Of a DNA stretch of 43,558 nucleotides, positions 34,702-43,530 are shown piece by piece (the stretch's first letter is position 1; each line of letters starts with the position of its first letter). The stretch is taken from positions 1 through 43,558 of the forward strand of contig CALUZC010000022.1 of assembly GCA_944325215.1 (NCBI GenBank). The letters are read 5' to 3'. A program made the position numbers and the translations under genes. The notes beneath the pieces are model-generated. The model made no database searches. It worked only from the letters and a program-made list of their open reading frames with translations, and was not told the DNA's origin. This stretch comes from an uncultured Mucispirillum sp. (GTDB lineage Bacteria; Chrysiogenota; Deferribacteres; Deferribacterales; Mucispirillaceae).

Positions 34702-35718
34702 ATGATATATGTAGAAAAATCAGCCCAAGCTTTGCCACTTACTGAAATGGTGGCAAAGGATAATAATATAGAAGTGATAGATGACGGGGCAGAAATTGAA
34801 GATAAAAAAAGCAATGTGGTAATATCAAACCATAAGGATAATTTTGTCCATAGATGCCCTGCCACAAATATATACAGGTGCTGCAATTATCACGTGGTAG
34901 ATATTATGCAGGGCTGCCCTTTTGACTGTGCATACTGTATATTACAGCTTTATTTACCACATAAGCATATACGTGTTGCAGGAAATACTGATAATGTGCT
35001 TGAAGATATTGCACTTTCCATAAAAGATACGAAAAGGCGAATAGGAAGTGGGGAATTAAGTGACAGTTTAGCAATGGATAAAACTATACCCCTTTCAAAA
35101 ATAATAGTGCCTTTTGTAAATAAGCAGGATAATATATTATTTGAGTTTAAAACAAAATCAGATGTTATAGAAAACCTGCTTAATTTAAACCCAAAAAATG
35201 TTATGGTTTCATGGAGCTTAAACCCTGCTAGTATTATAGAGCAGGAAGAACCATTTACAGCAAGCCTTAAAAGGCGCCTTAAAGCTGCAAAAGAAGTTTC
35301 AAGTTATGGTTATAAAGTGGGCTTTCATTTTGACCCATTAATAATGACGGAAAACTTTGCCCGTCTTTATGGTGAATTAATAGATGAGCTTACAAGCCAA
35401 ATAGATGAAAATATGGTGGAATATATAAGCATATCTACTTTTAGATGCCCTGCTGAGCTTATGAACATTATAAGGCAGCGAAAAAATCCTTCAATTTTAA
35501 CAAAAGGGGATTTTATAAAGGGGATAGATGGTAAAACTAGATATTTTAAAGCAGAACGTATAAAAATGATAGAGTTTGCTACAAATAGAATAAGGGATAA
35601 TTGGAAAAAACCATTTATATATTACTGTATGGAACATTCTTCTATATGGGATAAAATATTGGAATATGACCCGGGTGAAAGGGAAGATTTTGAAATGTAT
35701 TTTCCATGTTATAAATAA
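34702..35718 (+). CDS. Spore photoproduct lyase family radical SAM protein
   Basis: A 338-residue radical SAM enzyme. The cluster motif is QGCPFDCAYCILQLYL (about residues 69-84), whose CxxxCxxC followed by Leu-Gln-Tyr/Leu is characteristic of the SplB family. A second cysteine group lies just before it (CPATNIYRCCNYH, about 53-65), and YGYKVGFHFDPLI with the conserved Asp-Pro lies in the middle. SplB repairs the UV thymine photoproduct in spores; homologues in non-sporulating bacteria have uncertain substrates. No sporulation gene is visible here, so the role is open: DNA repair or another radical reaction. It follows the large secreted protein by 15 bases. Confidence 0.82.
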   Translation: MIYVEKSAQALPLTEMVAKDNNIEVIDDGAEIEDKKSNVVISNHKDNFVHRCPATNIYRCCNYHVVDIMQGCPFDCAYCILQLYLPHKHIRVAGNTDNVLEDIALSIKDTKRRIGSGELSDSLAMDKTIPLSKIIVPFVNKQDNILFEFKTKSDVIENLLNLNPKNVMVSWSLNPASIIEQEEPFTASLKRRLKAAKEVSSYGYKVGFHFDPLIMTENFARLYGELIDELTSQIDENMVEYISISTFRCPAELMNIIRQRKNPSILTKGDFIKGIDGKTRYFKAERIKMIEFATNRIRDNWKKPFIYYCMEHSSIWDKILEYDPGEREDFEMYFPCYK

Positions 35719-35736
35719 AATAACAGGTGATTTTTA

Positions 35737-36477
35737 ATGAGTGAGCATGAAAATAATATTATATGGCTTGTTGTTGCAATGAAGCAGTATATAGATGATG
35801 ATTATACAGCTATGACAGGTTACAAATGGGAGCGGTATATTGGTAAAGATGATTTTAAGAATATATGTAGTATGGTAGACACTGAAAATACGGAAGTAGT
35901 ATATGATATAGAAACAGATAGAAAGGGGCAAACAGTAAGAAGCACTTCCAATGGTTTTCTTGGAGATAATACTTGTGTAGAATCAAGTATTGTTCATTCT
36001 GAAATGTATAAAAATACTAATATTCTTTTAAAAGAAAAGACTATATCTAGTGATGGAAAGGAATATGAAAAAGAAATAGTTCTGCAAAAAGAAGAGGTAA
36101 AAGATGATGTTACATATCTTGAAGTATTATATAAAGATGAAAATGTTTTAATGAAATATTATATATACCCAGATAATGCAATAAAATCAGAAAAATATGC
36201 AAATAATATAAAAATTGAAGAAAGCAGCCAGCAGGAATGTTATTTTCAAAATACCCTTATAACATACTTAACTAACATGATATATTATATTAATGAAACA
36301 ACAAATATGGAAACAGAAATGTATGTGGAAAGCGAAGATATGATTGATGAAAATACAGCACTTGTTACCATAGTGCAGGAAGAGAAAACATATGGTGATG
36401 AAACTGTTACAGAGTATATATTAAAAAAATATATTCAGGCAAAAGATGGTAGTGTTACACCTGTTGAGGTAGATTAA
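35737..36477 (+). CDS. Unknown soluble protein, paralogue of next gene
   Basis: A 246-residue acidic protein with no signal peptide or membrane helix, not recognised. Its last 110 or so residues match those of the next gene's product: a Leu-x-Lys-x-Tyr-x-Ile segment, Glu-Ser-x(6)-YFQNTL, then VESEDMIDENTALVTIV and the ending DGSVTPVEVD against DSTVTPIDMEE. The first 30 residues (NIIWLVVAMKQYIDDDYTAM) have no counterpart there. The sequence alternates short strands and turns, as in repeat-built beta proteins. It has a good AGGTGA ribosome site. Why one copy is cytosolic and the other membrane-bound is not clear. Confidence 0.65.
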   Translation: MSEHENNIIWLVVAMKQYIDDDYTAMTGYKWERYIGKDDFKNICSMVDTENTEVVYDIETDRKGQTVRSTSNGFLGDNTCVESSIVHSEMYKNTNILLKEKTISSDGKEYEKEIVLQKEEVKDDVTYLEVLYKDENVLMKYYIYPDNAIKSEKYANNIKIEESSQQECYFQNTLITYLTNMIYYINETTNMETEMYVESEDMIDENTALVTIVQEEKTYGDETVTEYILKKYIQAKDGSVTPVEVD

Positions 36478-36535
36478 TAATATAATAATTTTTTAAAAGC
36501 AATATAATCAAATAACTTAAAAGAGGGAGAAACAA

Positions 36536-37492
36536 ATGTTTGAAAAACAACCTAAAAAAATATCTAGTAAAAAAGCATTAATTTTTGCAGGAATAATTAT
36601 TACTTTATTAGTTATAGTTATAGCAGCCATAATTTTTTTAATGGCAAAAAATGGTAGTCATAAAGAAACAGCACAACCTAAAAATAATGAACAAAGTGAA
36701 ACAGTAAGCCAAAATAAGAAGAATACTTCTCAAAATAATGAAGAAAATATAGATGTAAAATATATATTTTTACCAACTGTAGAAAAAACATATGATTTAA
36801 ATGGTAAGCTTACAAAAGAGTCATTATTTGGCTGGGAGTATTATAAAAGTCCAACAGATTATAAATTTTTGAATATAGAAGCAGGCATGCAACAAATGTA
36901 TAGTGAAACCACTATGGAAAGAAAAGGTAATAAATTAAAATCCAGCACAAATTTTTATATAAATAATAAGCTAAAAGAAGATTTTTCATCTAACAGCACT
37001 ATAGAATACGTTGATAATACTTCCATTATATTAAATCAGGAAACAACAAAATTAAATGGTGAACAAGTTCCAAATACTATCGAAGTGGTAAAAAATCAAA
37101 AAGTTGGCAATTTAATAATGCTTGAGCTTCTTGATAATTCAACAAATACGTTAAAAAAGATACAAATCAATCCTAATGGAGTAATAACAGAAAGATTATA
37201 TGAAGATAATGAACTTGGCAGTTTAAGAGAATATAGAAATTATTATTATAATGGAGTATTGGTAACAGCTCTTTATGATGTAGAATATTATCAAGATAAT
37301 AAACTTTATTCTACAGCTTCATATAAAGTGGAAAAAGAAGAAGTAGTAGATGAAAATAATGTTAAAATTACACTAGTTCGTGAAAGTGAAATAAATGGGA
37401 AAAAAATAAAAGAATTTACCATTGAATATGGTTTGGAAAAATATATAGTTGAAAATGATAGCACAGTTACACCTATTGATATGGAAGAATAA
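36536..37492 (+). CDS. Membrane-anchored paralogue of preceding protein
   Basis: A 318-residue protein with one N-terminal transmembrane helix (about residues 14-37, ALIFAGIIITLLVIVIAAII) preceded by basic residues, so the body should lie outside the cytoplasm. A Gln/Asn/Ser-rich linker (about 40-75) joins it to a strand-rich domain that resembles the preceding gene's product over its whole length (for example VGNLIMLELLDNSTNTLKKI, YYNGVLVTALYDVEYY, VDENNVKITLVRESEI). A GAGGGAG ribosome site precedes the ATG. No known domain was recognised. It is followed 35 bases later by the first member of the secreted array. Confidence 0.65.
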   Translation: MFEKQPKKISSKKALIFAGIIITLLVIVIAAIIFLMAKNGSHKETAQPKNNEQSETVSQNKKNTSQNNEENIDVKYIFLPTVEKTYDLNGKLTKESLFGWEYYKSPTDYKFLNIEAGMQQMYSETTMERKGNKLKSSTNFYINNKLKEDFSSNSTIEYVDNTSIILNQETTKLNGEQVPNTIEVVKNQKVGNLIMLELLDNSTNTLKKIQINPNGVITERLYEDNELGSLREYRNYYYNGVLVTALYDVEYYQDNKLYSTASYKVEKEEVVDENNVKITLVRESEINGKKIKEFTIEYGLEKYIVENDSTVTPIDMEE

Positions 37493-37527
37493 TTACTATA
37501 TATGTGTGTGACAGGCGAGGGTGTTAT

Positions 37528-38886
37528 ATGTTTAAAAAATATTTATTAATAATATTTATAATATTTTTTTCAAATACTTATATTTATGCTGAAACAAAAG
37601 AGAATATAAATTATATAGATGTATATAATAAACTTATGGATAAAAATTATATTATAGATGATGAAAGTTTAGAAGAACTTGTAAGTATATATAAATCATT
37701 AAATAATAATCAGTTGGAACAATTATGCAAAAAATATACTAACGATATATCTAAAAGAGCAGAAAAATATGCTACATACAATTTAGAAAGCTTAAATAAT
37801 AAATTAATGAAAGCGTATAAAATAAGTGAAATTAATTCAATTTATACTATTTCTACATTAAAAAAATATTTCATACCAGACATAAAAAAAGAATATTTTA
37901 TAGCAATATATAAAGAAGGAAGAAATACTTATTTTAAAAAACATTACCCTGAAGCATTAGAAGATTTAAAATTATATATAAATTTTGACTCTGGTATCTC
38001 TCCAGATGACCCAATTTATAAAACACATCTTAGGTATATAGACTATTTATTAATTGATATTGAAGATTCTTATAATGGAATTACTGTAGGATATAAATAT
38101 GCAGGTAAAAACCAAATAAAAGTAAAAGGTGTCTTTTCGCTGTCAAATATTAGTAATTATGAATTTATTATGGACCACAGCTCAGACAACCATGTAATTA
38201 ATAAGTTTTTACCTAAAACAGACTTTACATCGTATGATAGAAGTTTTGAGTTAAAAAATTTATCAATTAGACCTAAAAAATTTACATATAGCAGCAATAT
38301 TTACCCAAATATATTATCTCAAGGTAAATTTGGTAGAGTTAATTTTGATGCCGAAATAACATTAAGTTTAGATAGTGCCGTTTGCTTAGATTTAGATAGA
38401 GATTTGGCTCTTATAAGCGTAGAGGAAATAAAATTAAATAAAGTAGTAAGCAGTTTGAAATATTCAGATCCAAATGAATTTTATAAAAGTGGTAATATAG
38501 TTTTTTATGAGTTAGTAAGTGATGATGGTTATGTAAATTTAAGAGATGCTCCCAATGGTAAAATAATTAAAAAGATTAAATTAAAAGGAAATAGTGGTAA
38601 GTATGTATATCACCATAAAGGTCTTTTTAATTTTGAAGATGAAGAAAACACAATGTTTACAGAAAATTTTGATGAACAATTTTATAATAAATTTAAAGGA
38701 TATTATAGTAAAATTAATAAGTTATTAAATATGCCCGAATCTATATTAGGGCAGTGGTATAGGGTTGTATATATTCCTTCACGAGATGATTTAATGTTAT
38801 TTCTCCCCGATGAAAATTATGATTTTCAGATTATAGGCAGTGCAATTTATGGTTATGTCCATTCATCTCAATTAAATGGGCAGTAA
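37528..38886 (+). CDS. Secreted array protein A1 with C-terminal SH3-like domain
   Basis: A 452-residue secreted protein, family not recognised. ATG 37528 has GAGGG eight bases upstream and gives a clean signal peptide (MFKKYLLIIFIIFFSNTYIYA); an in-frame start at 37504 would spoil it. A helical N-terminal part (about 25-130) is followed by the core domain shared by all four array proteins: VKGVFSLSN (about 198), FLPKTDFTSYDRSFELKNLSIRPKKFTY and ILSQGKFGRVNFDAEITL (about 228-290). A bacterial SH3-like domain occupies about 330-452: SDDGYVNLRDAPNGKIIKKI at its start and YGYVHSSQL at its end. Such domains often bind peptidoglycan. The closest relative is A2. Confidence 0.72.
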   Translation: MFKKYLLIIFIIFFSNTYIYAETKENINYIDVYNKLMDKNYIIDDESLEELVSIYKSLNNNQLEQLCKKYTNDISKRAEKYATYNLESLNNKLMKAYKISEINSIYTISTLKKYFIPDIKKEYFIAIYKEGRNTYFKKHYPEALEDLKLYINFDSGISPDDPIYKTHLRYIDYLLIDIEDSYNGITVGYKYAGKNQIKVKGVFSLSNISNYEFIMDHSSDNHVINKFLPKTDFTSYDRSFELKNLSIRPKKFTYSSNIYPNILSQGKFGRVNFDAEITLSLDSAVCLDLDRDLALISVEEIKLNKVVSSLKYSDPNEFYKSGNIVFYELVSDDGYVNLRDAPNGKIIKKIKLKGNSGKYVYHHKGLFNFEDEENTMFTENFDEQFYNKFKGYYSKINKLLNMPESILGQWYRVVYIPSRDDLMLFLPDENYDFQIIGSAIYGYVHSSQLNGQ

Positions 38887-38924
38887 TATACTATAATTTA
38901 TAATTAAAGTGGAGTGTAAGAAAT

Positions 38925-40220
38925 ATGCAAAAAATATTATTACTATTATTTATTATATTATTTTCCAGCGTATATACATTTGCATCATCAAGTGATGCAA
39001 GAAAAGTTGAAAAAAAACTAAGTGAATATAATGATGTAGATTTTAAATATTATTTCAAAAGTTATTGTGGTGATTTTAAAGAAAAAACAAAATTATCATA
39101 TATAGATAGATATTACAATATACTTATGTCTTCTGGAACAGATGAAGAAGTATATGATTTTGTATCTGACTGCATTATAAGGAATAGAGAGAAAGATAAT
39201 ATATATTTTAATAAAATAATAGAAGATAACTACAGCAAATTAATAAGAAAATATTACCGTTATTTTTTTATAAATATAGTAGAGGGTGAAGAAGTTGATC
39301 CAGAGTATTATGATGCGGAAAAAAATGCTCTAAAAATATTTTATAATCAATTAAATCAAGCAGATATAAAAACATATTGCAATTATATAACAAGAAATGA
39401 ATATATTATATATCCAAGAACTTATAAAAGATTAAATATACTGCGAGAAAAAATAAATAATGAAGATATGAAAAAAATAAGCCTTAAACTAGAAAAGGAT
39501 ATGGCAAAATATGCAAAAAATAAAGAATTTAATTTACAGTACACTCTTAAGGGTGAGATAGAAGAAAGTGGTATTAAGCATGTATCTACTCTAGAAAATA
39601 TTAGGAAGTATTATAAAGTAGATATAAAATACAGCACTGTATTAAAATACACTAAAATGTATTACTATAATATATTAACACAAAATTATCCTGAACTTGC
39701 GCAATCTATATTAAAGTATATGAAGTTGAAAGAAATAGCAAATGATGCTGATTATAATGAGAATATATCTAGTTATGAAATTACACAATTTAGTATGTAT
39801 TATAGTGGTATGGAAGTTCATCATGAAGATGCTGATGTTACATATGCATATAAGTTAAAAACTCCATTGAAAATAAAAGGTATTTTTACATTATCAAATA
39901 CTCGTGATAATGATGATTATGAACTTAATAAAGGTAAACCAAAAACAGATTTTTCAGCATATGATAAAAGTTTTGAATTAATGGGTATGTATATTAAAGC
40001 AAAGAATTTTATATATGGCAATAATAGGTATGCAAATATATTATCACTATCAGAAGATATATCAGGTGAAGTTAATTATGATGCAGAAATAACCATAAAA
40101 CCGGGCAGTAAAATTATTTTAGATAGATACCCAGAAGTAAACATACTTGTTATATATGTAGATGAAGTAAAGTTAAATAAAATTATAAGCAGAATGGAAG
40201 ATGAAGAAAGCGATTATTAG
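38925..40220 (+). CDS. Secreted array protein B1, SH3-like domain lost
   Basis: A 431-residue secreted protein with signal peptide (MQKILLLLFIILFSSVYTFA). Its N-terminal part (RKVEKKLSEYNDVDF) matches B2, but B1 carries about 110 extra residues (about 45-150) before the shared segment ITRNEYIIYPRTYKRLNIL. Residues about 211-315 are encoded by a block identical to B2. The shared core follows (IKGIFTLSN, PKTDFSAYDKSFELMGM, VNYDAEITIKPGSKI). The protein ends at ISRMEDEESDY, where the other three array proteins continue into an SH3-like domain. A decayed copy of that coding sequence appears to lie just after the stop, so B1 looks C-terminally truncated. Confidence 0.7.
   Translation: MQKILLLLFIILFSSVYTFASSSDARKVEKKLSEYNDVDFKYYFKSYCGDFKEKTKLSYIDRYYNILMSSGTDEEVYDFVSDCIIRNREKDNIYFNKIIEDNYSKLIRKYYRYFFINIVEGEEVDPEYYDAEKNALKIFYNQLNQADIKTYCNYITRNEYIIYPRTYKRLNILREKINNEDMKKISLKLEKDMAKYAKNKEFNLQYTLKGEIEESGIKHVSTLENIRKYYKVDIKYSTVLKYTKMYYYNILTQNYPELAQSILKYMKLKEIANDADYNENISSYEITQFSMYYSGMEVHHEDADVTYAYKLKTPLKIKGIFTLSNTRDNDDYELNKGKPKTDFSAYDKSFELMGMYIKAKNFIYGNNRYANILSLSEDISGEVNYDAEITIKPGSKIILDRYPEVNILVIYVDEVKLNKIISRMEDEESDY
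39556..39868 (+). repeat. 313-base block identical to part of B2, copy 1
   Basis: Compared line by line, this block matches 41977-42289 without a difference I could find, while flanking coding sequence is clearly diverged. It encodes EESGIKHVSTLENIRKYYKV through YKLKTPL in both genes. Confidence 0.85.
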
Positions 40221-40318
40221 GTGATGTTTATAGATATATGTTTATAAGTTTAGAAGCAGTGATGAATATTAAAATATGGGCAGACAATTAAATATTTAAC
40301 TTAATAAGTGGAGGGCAT
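40221..40318 (+). pseudogene. Eroded remnant of SH3-like coding sequence after B1
   Basis: The gap between B1 and A2 contains ATAGATATAT (40230-40239) and AAGCAGTGATG (40254-40264). The B2 gene has ATAGATACAT (42687-42696) and AAGCAGTGATG (42707-42717) directly before its SH3-like segment GYVNVR. Intervening bases also align with small changes. After the stop of B1 the frame is closed, and the match fades after about 45 bases. I read it as the start of a deleted C-terminal domain. Confidence 0.5.
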
Positions 40319-41620
40319 ATGGTTAAAAAATATTTATTAATAGTATTTATAATATTTTTTTCAAATACCTATATGCAGGCAAGAGCAGAAAATGATAACC
40401 AAAGCATCATAAATTATATGGATGTATATAATAACCTTATGGATAAAGATTATAATCTTACAGATTTTGGAAGTTTTGGTAATATGAATAATATCTATAA
40501 ATCATTAAATGAAAAACAAATGAGGGCATTAAGCCTTAAATATAAGAATGATATAGAAAGATATGCAGCAAATAGAATAAAATCTTTATATAAATTATAT
40601 ATGGATAGTTTTAGAAGCTATGGTGTTAATTCAATATATACTTTTAATACAATAGATAAATATTTTATACCAGACATAAAAATGAACTATATTACTGTAT
40701 CAGCAATAGATTATTATGATAATATTTTAATAAAAAACTATCCAGAGCTTGTATCTGCTATGAGAAGATATGTAAGCTTTGCTCCTGCTGCCCCAGAAAA
40801 TGATAAAAAATATGATATTATGTTTTCATCTTTAATGGAATTCCATGCTTCTAAGACATCTGATATAAATGACTTGGATAATGAATTATTTTATAAATAT
40901 AAAGGAAAACAACCAGTAAAAGTAAAGGGTATTTTTACATTATCAAATGTAAACAATACTTCTTCTTACAAGATATGTGATAGGGAGTATTACATAAATA
41001 GATATTTACCTAAAACAGAGTTTACATCATATGATAAAAGTTTTGAATTAAAAAATTTATCTATTAGACCAAAGAAATTTACATACGGTAATAATATATA
41101 TCCTAACATATTATCTCAAGGAAAGTTTGGCGAAGTTTATTTTGATGCCGAAATAACATTAGGAATTGATAGTATGATATATCTACACAATGATGATAAG
41201 AGAGTGGCATTAATAAGTGTAGATGAAATAAAAATAAATAAAATAATAAATAGCTTTGAATATAGAGATTTTATTACAGAACTAGATGTAATATCAGATA
41301 GATATAGGTTAATTAGTGATAATGGCTCTGTCAATATAAGAAATGCTCCTGACGGTAAAGTGATTGGTCAGATTGAAGTTGGTCATTATAGTAGTGTTGA
41401 TCATTATAATGGTTTAAAGAATTTTGAATCAAATGAAGAAAAATATTTTTTTAATAACACAGAAAATGAAGATTATTATAATAAGTTTAGAAACTATTAC
41501 AGCAAAATAAAAAAACTGTTAAATATAAGAGAATTTAAAATAGGTCAATGGTATATAATTCCTTATAATAATGGTTATGGTTATATCCATTCATCACATA
41601 TAAAAATAATCGAGCAGTAA
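40319..41620 (+). CDS. Secreted array protein A2 with C-terminal SH3-like domain
   Basis: A 433-residue secreted protein, closest to A1. The signal peptides are nearly the same (here MVKKYLLIVFIIFFSNTYMQARA), and so are INYMDVYNNLMDKDYN, SIYTFNTIDKYFIPDIK, the core (VKGIFTLSN, LPKTEFTSYDKSFELKNLSIRPKKFTYGNNIYPNIL) and the SH3-like end (SDNGSVNIRNAPDGKVIGQI from about 331, YGYIHSSHI at the end). The core DNA of A1 and A2 is also very similar. GTGGAGGG lies close before the ATG. It follows the eroded remnant and is four bases upstream of an alternative B2 start, so A2 and B2 are probably co-translated. Confidence 0.72.
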   Translation: MVKKYLLIVFIIFFSNTYMQARAENDNQSIINYMDVYNNLMDKDYNLTDFGSFGNMNNIYKSLNEKQMRALSLKYKNDIERYAANRIKSLYKLYMDSFRSYGVNSIYTFNTIDKYFIPDIKMNYITVSAIDYYDNILIKNYPELVSAMRRYVSFAPAAPENDKKYDIMFSSLMEFHASKTSDINDLDNELFYKYKGKQPVKVKGIFTLSNVNNTSSYKICDREYYINRYLPKTEFTSYDKSFELKNLSIRPKKFTYGNNIYPNILSQGKFGEVYFDAEITLGIDSMIYLHNDDKRVALISVDEIKINKIINSFEYRDFITELDVISDRYRLISDNGSVNIRNAPDGKVIGQIEVGHYSSVDHYNGLKNFESNEEKYFFNNTENEDYYNKFRNYYSKIKKLLNIREFKIGQWYIIPYNNGYGYIHSSHIKIIEQ

Positions 41621-41642
41621 GTAATTGTGGGGTAACAATATT

Positions 41643-43058
41643 ATGAAAAAAATACTGATTATATTATTTATAATACTATTTTCAAATACTAATGGATATA
41701 CAGCATCAAATAATGCTAAAAAAATTGCAGAAAAATTAATTGAATATAATAATGAAGATTTTAAAAATTCTATGAGTCAGGAAAATATAAAAATATTTAT
41801 GGAGTATATAACAAGTAGTGATTATGTTATAAGTCCTGCGGATTATGGTAAATTAGATATTTTAAGAACCAAAATAAGCAATGAAGATATGAAAAAAATC
41901 AGCTTAAAACTAGAGAAAGATATAGAAATTTATGCAAAAAGACAATACGATGATATACAGCAAAGTCTTATGTATCAGATAGAAGAAAGTGGTATTAAGC
42001 ATGTATCTACTCTAGAAAATATTAGGAAGTATTATAAAGTAGATATAAAATACAGCACTGTATTAAAATACACTAAAATGTATTACTATAATATATTAAC
42101 ACAAAATTATCCTGAACTTGCGCAATCTATATTAAAGTATATGAAGTTGAAAGAAATAGCAAATGATGCTGATTATAATGAGAATATATCTAGTTATGAA
42201 ATTACACAATTTAGTATGTATTATAGTGGTATGGAAGTTCATCATGAAGATGCTGATGTTACATATGCATATAAGTTAAAAACTCCATTAAAATTAAAAG
42301 GTATTTTCACATTATCAAATATTAATAATAATGTGTATATCAGTGGCAGTGAATATTTAAATAATTATTTACCTAAAACAGAATTTTCTTCATATGATAA
42401 AAGTATTGAAATAAATGGTATATCCATACGCCCAAAAAAATTTACATATGGCAGTAATATTTACCCAAATATATTATCTTCTGGTATATTAGGTGAAGTT
42501 AATTTTGATACAGAAATAACAATAAAACCGAGCAGTAAAATTATTTTAAGCAGGAACCCAGAAGAAAACATACTTATTATGTATGTAGATGAAGTAAAGT
42601 TAAATAAAATTATAAGCAGTGTAAAATATAATAGAAACGAATATGGAGATGACCAAAATAGTGAGTATAAAGATAAACAACATAATATAGATACATATAA
42701 ACTTACAAGCAGTGATGGTTATGTGAATGTAAGGAACAGCCCAAATGGTAAAGTTATAAAAAAAATAAATCTCAATTCTTCTGAAGATAATATAGTATAC
42801 TATTATAAAGGGCTTTATAATTTTAAAGAATTAGAGGGCATTCTTTATATTGAAGAAATAGCAAGGAAGTTTAAAATTAATGCTGAAAATTACTATAATC
42901 AAATAAAAAAATTATTAAATATGAAAAACTTAAAAATAGGCAACTGGTATAAGGTGGTATATTTTCCTGAAAATACATATAAAATAGATGATGCAGTTGT
43001 TGGCTATATCCATTCATCACAAATGGAAAAAATTAGCAACAGCAATGAATATTATTAA
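41643..43058 (+). CDS. Secreted array protein B2 with C-terminal SH3-like domain
   Basis: A 471-residue secreted protein. ATG 41643 gives a clean signal peptide (MKKILIILFIILFSNTNGYTA), with GTGGGG about 11 bases upstream; an in-frame TTG at 41625 would put WGNNI before it. N-terminal KKIAEKLIEYNNEDF and NEDMKKISLKLEKD match B1. Residues about 112-216 are encoded by the block identical to B1. The core (LKGIFTLSN, YLPKTEFSSYDKSIEINGISIRPKKFTYGSNIYPNIL) is closer in part to the A proteins. An SH3-like domain follows from about 356 (SSDGYVNVRNSPNGKVIKKI) to VVGYIHSSQM near the end. It seems to be the intact form of which B1 is the truncated copy. Confidence 0.72.
   Translation: MKKILIILFIILFSNTNGYTASNNAKKIAEKLIEYNNEDFKNSMSQENIKIFMEYITSSDYVISPADYGKLDILRTKISNEDMKKISLKLEKDIEIYAKRQYDDIQQSLMYQIEESGIKHVSTLENIRKYYKVDIKYSTVLKYTKMYYYNILTQNYPELAQSILKYMKLKEIANDADYNENISSYEITQFSMYYSGMEVHHEDADVTYAYKLKTPLKLKGIFTLSNINNNVYISGSEYLNNYLPKTEFSSYDKSIEINGISIRPKKFTYGSNIYPNILSSGILGEVNFDTEITIKPSSKIILSRNPEENILIMYVDEVKLNKIISSVKYNRNEYGDDQNSEYKDKQHNIDTYKLTSSDGYVNVRNSPNGKVIKKINLNSSEDNIVYYYKGLYNFKELEGILYIEEIARKFKINAENYYNQIKKLLNMKNLKIGNWYKVVYFPENTYKIDDAVVGYIHSSQMEKISNSNEYY
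41977..42289 (+). repeat. 313-base block identical to part of B1, copy 2
   Basis: This is the partner of 39556-39868, with a constant offset of 2421 bases. Identity begins abruptly at AGATAGAAG and ends abruptly at AACTCCATT, where B1 has G and B2 has A. Confidence 0.85.
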
Positions 43059-43069
43059 GAAGATTAAAT

Positions 43070-43492
43070 ATGAATGAAGAGTTAATTAGAAAACGAAAAA
43101 AACAGATAGGAAAGGATAATTTAAAATTTTTATCATTTGCAATAATTTTGATTGCAGCTATATGTTTTATTACTATTGAATTGCTTGCTCGCACTGCTTT
43201 TTTAGATGATTATGAGTATGATGAAAGTGTATTTGAAGAAAAACTTGCTAATGTGGAAATCAATAAAGATGACGATACATACCTTTTAACTCATTACAGA
43301 TTAAAAGATAAAAAAAATAATATTCAAAAAGAATATAAGTATATAAGCCATACAGATTTATTTAATTATGAAGTGGAAGTAACAGCTAAAAATAATGACA
43401 ATATAACTATTACTAAAGAAGTAAGAAAAGGCAATATTTTATATATTTATGATGAAAATAATAAGCTTATAGATAGAAAAATGAGCCTGTGA
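43070..43492 (+). CDS. Small single-pass membrane protein of unknown function
   Basis: A 140-residue protein not recognised. Basic N-terminus (ELIRKRKKQIGKDN), one transmembrane helix at about residues 20-40 (FLSFAIILIAAICFITIELLA), then an acidic, strand-rich tail outside the membrane. The layout resembles the membrane-anchored paralogue at 36.5 kb, and the tail pattern (Glu-Val-x-Val-x-Ala-Lys-Asn, IYDENNKLIDRKMSL) is similar in style, but I cannot align them with confidence. It starts 11 bases after B2 and is probably co-transcribed. Confidence 0.6.
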   Translation: MNEELIRKRKKQIGKDNLKFLSFAIILIAAICFITIELLARTAFLDDYEYDESVFEEKLANVEINKDDDTYLLTHYRLKDKKNNIQKEYKYISHTDLFNYEVEVTAKNNDNITITKEVRKGNILYIYDENNKLIDRKMSL

Positions 43493-43530
43493 AAAAAAGT
43501 CTGTAAATTCAGTTTTCTATGATTATATTT

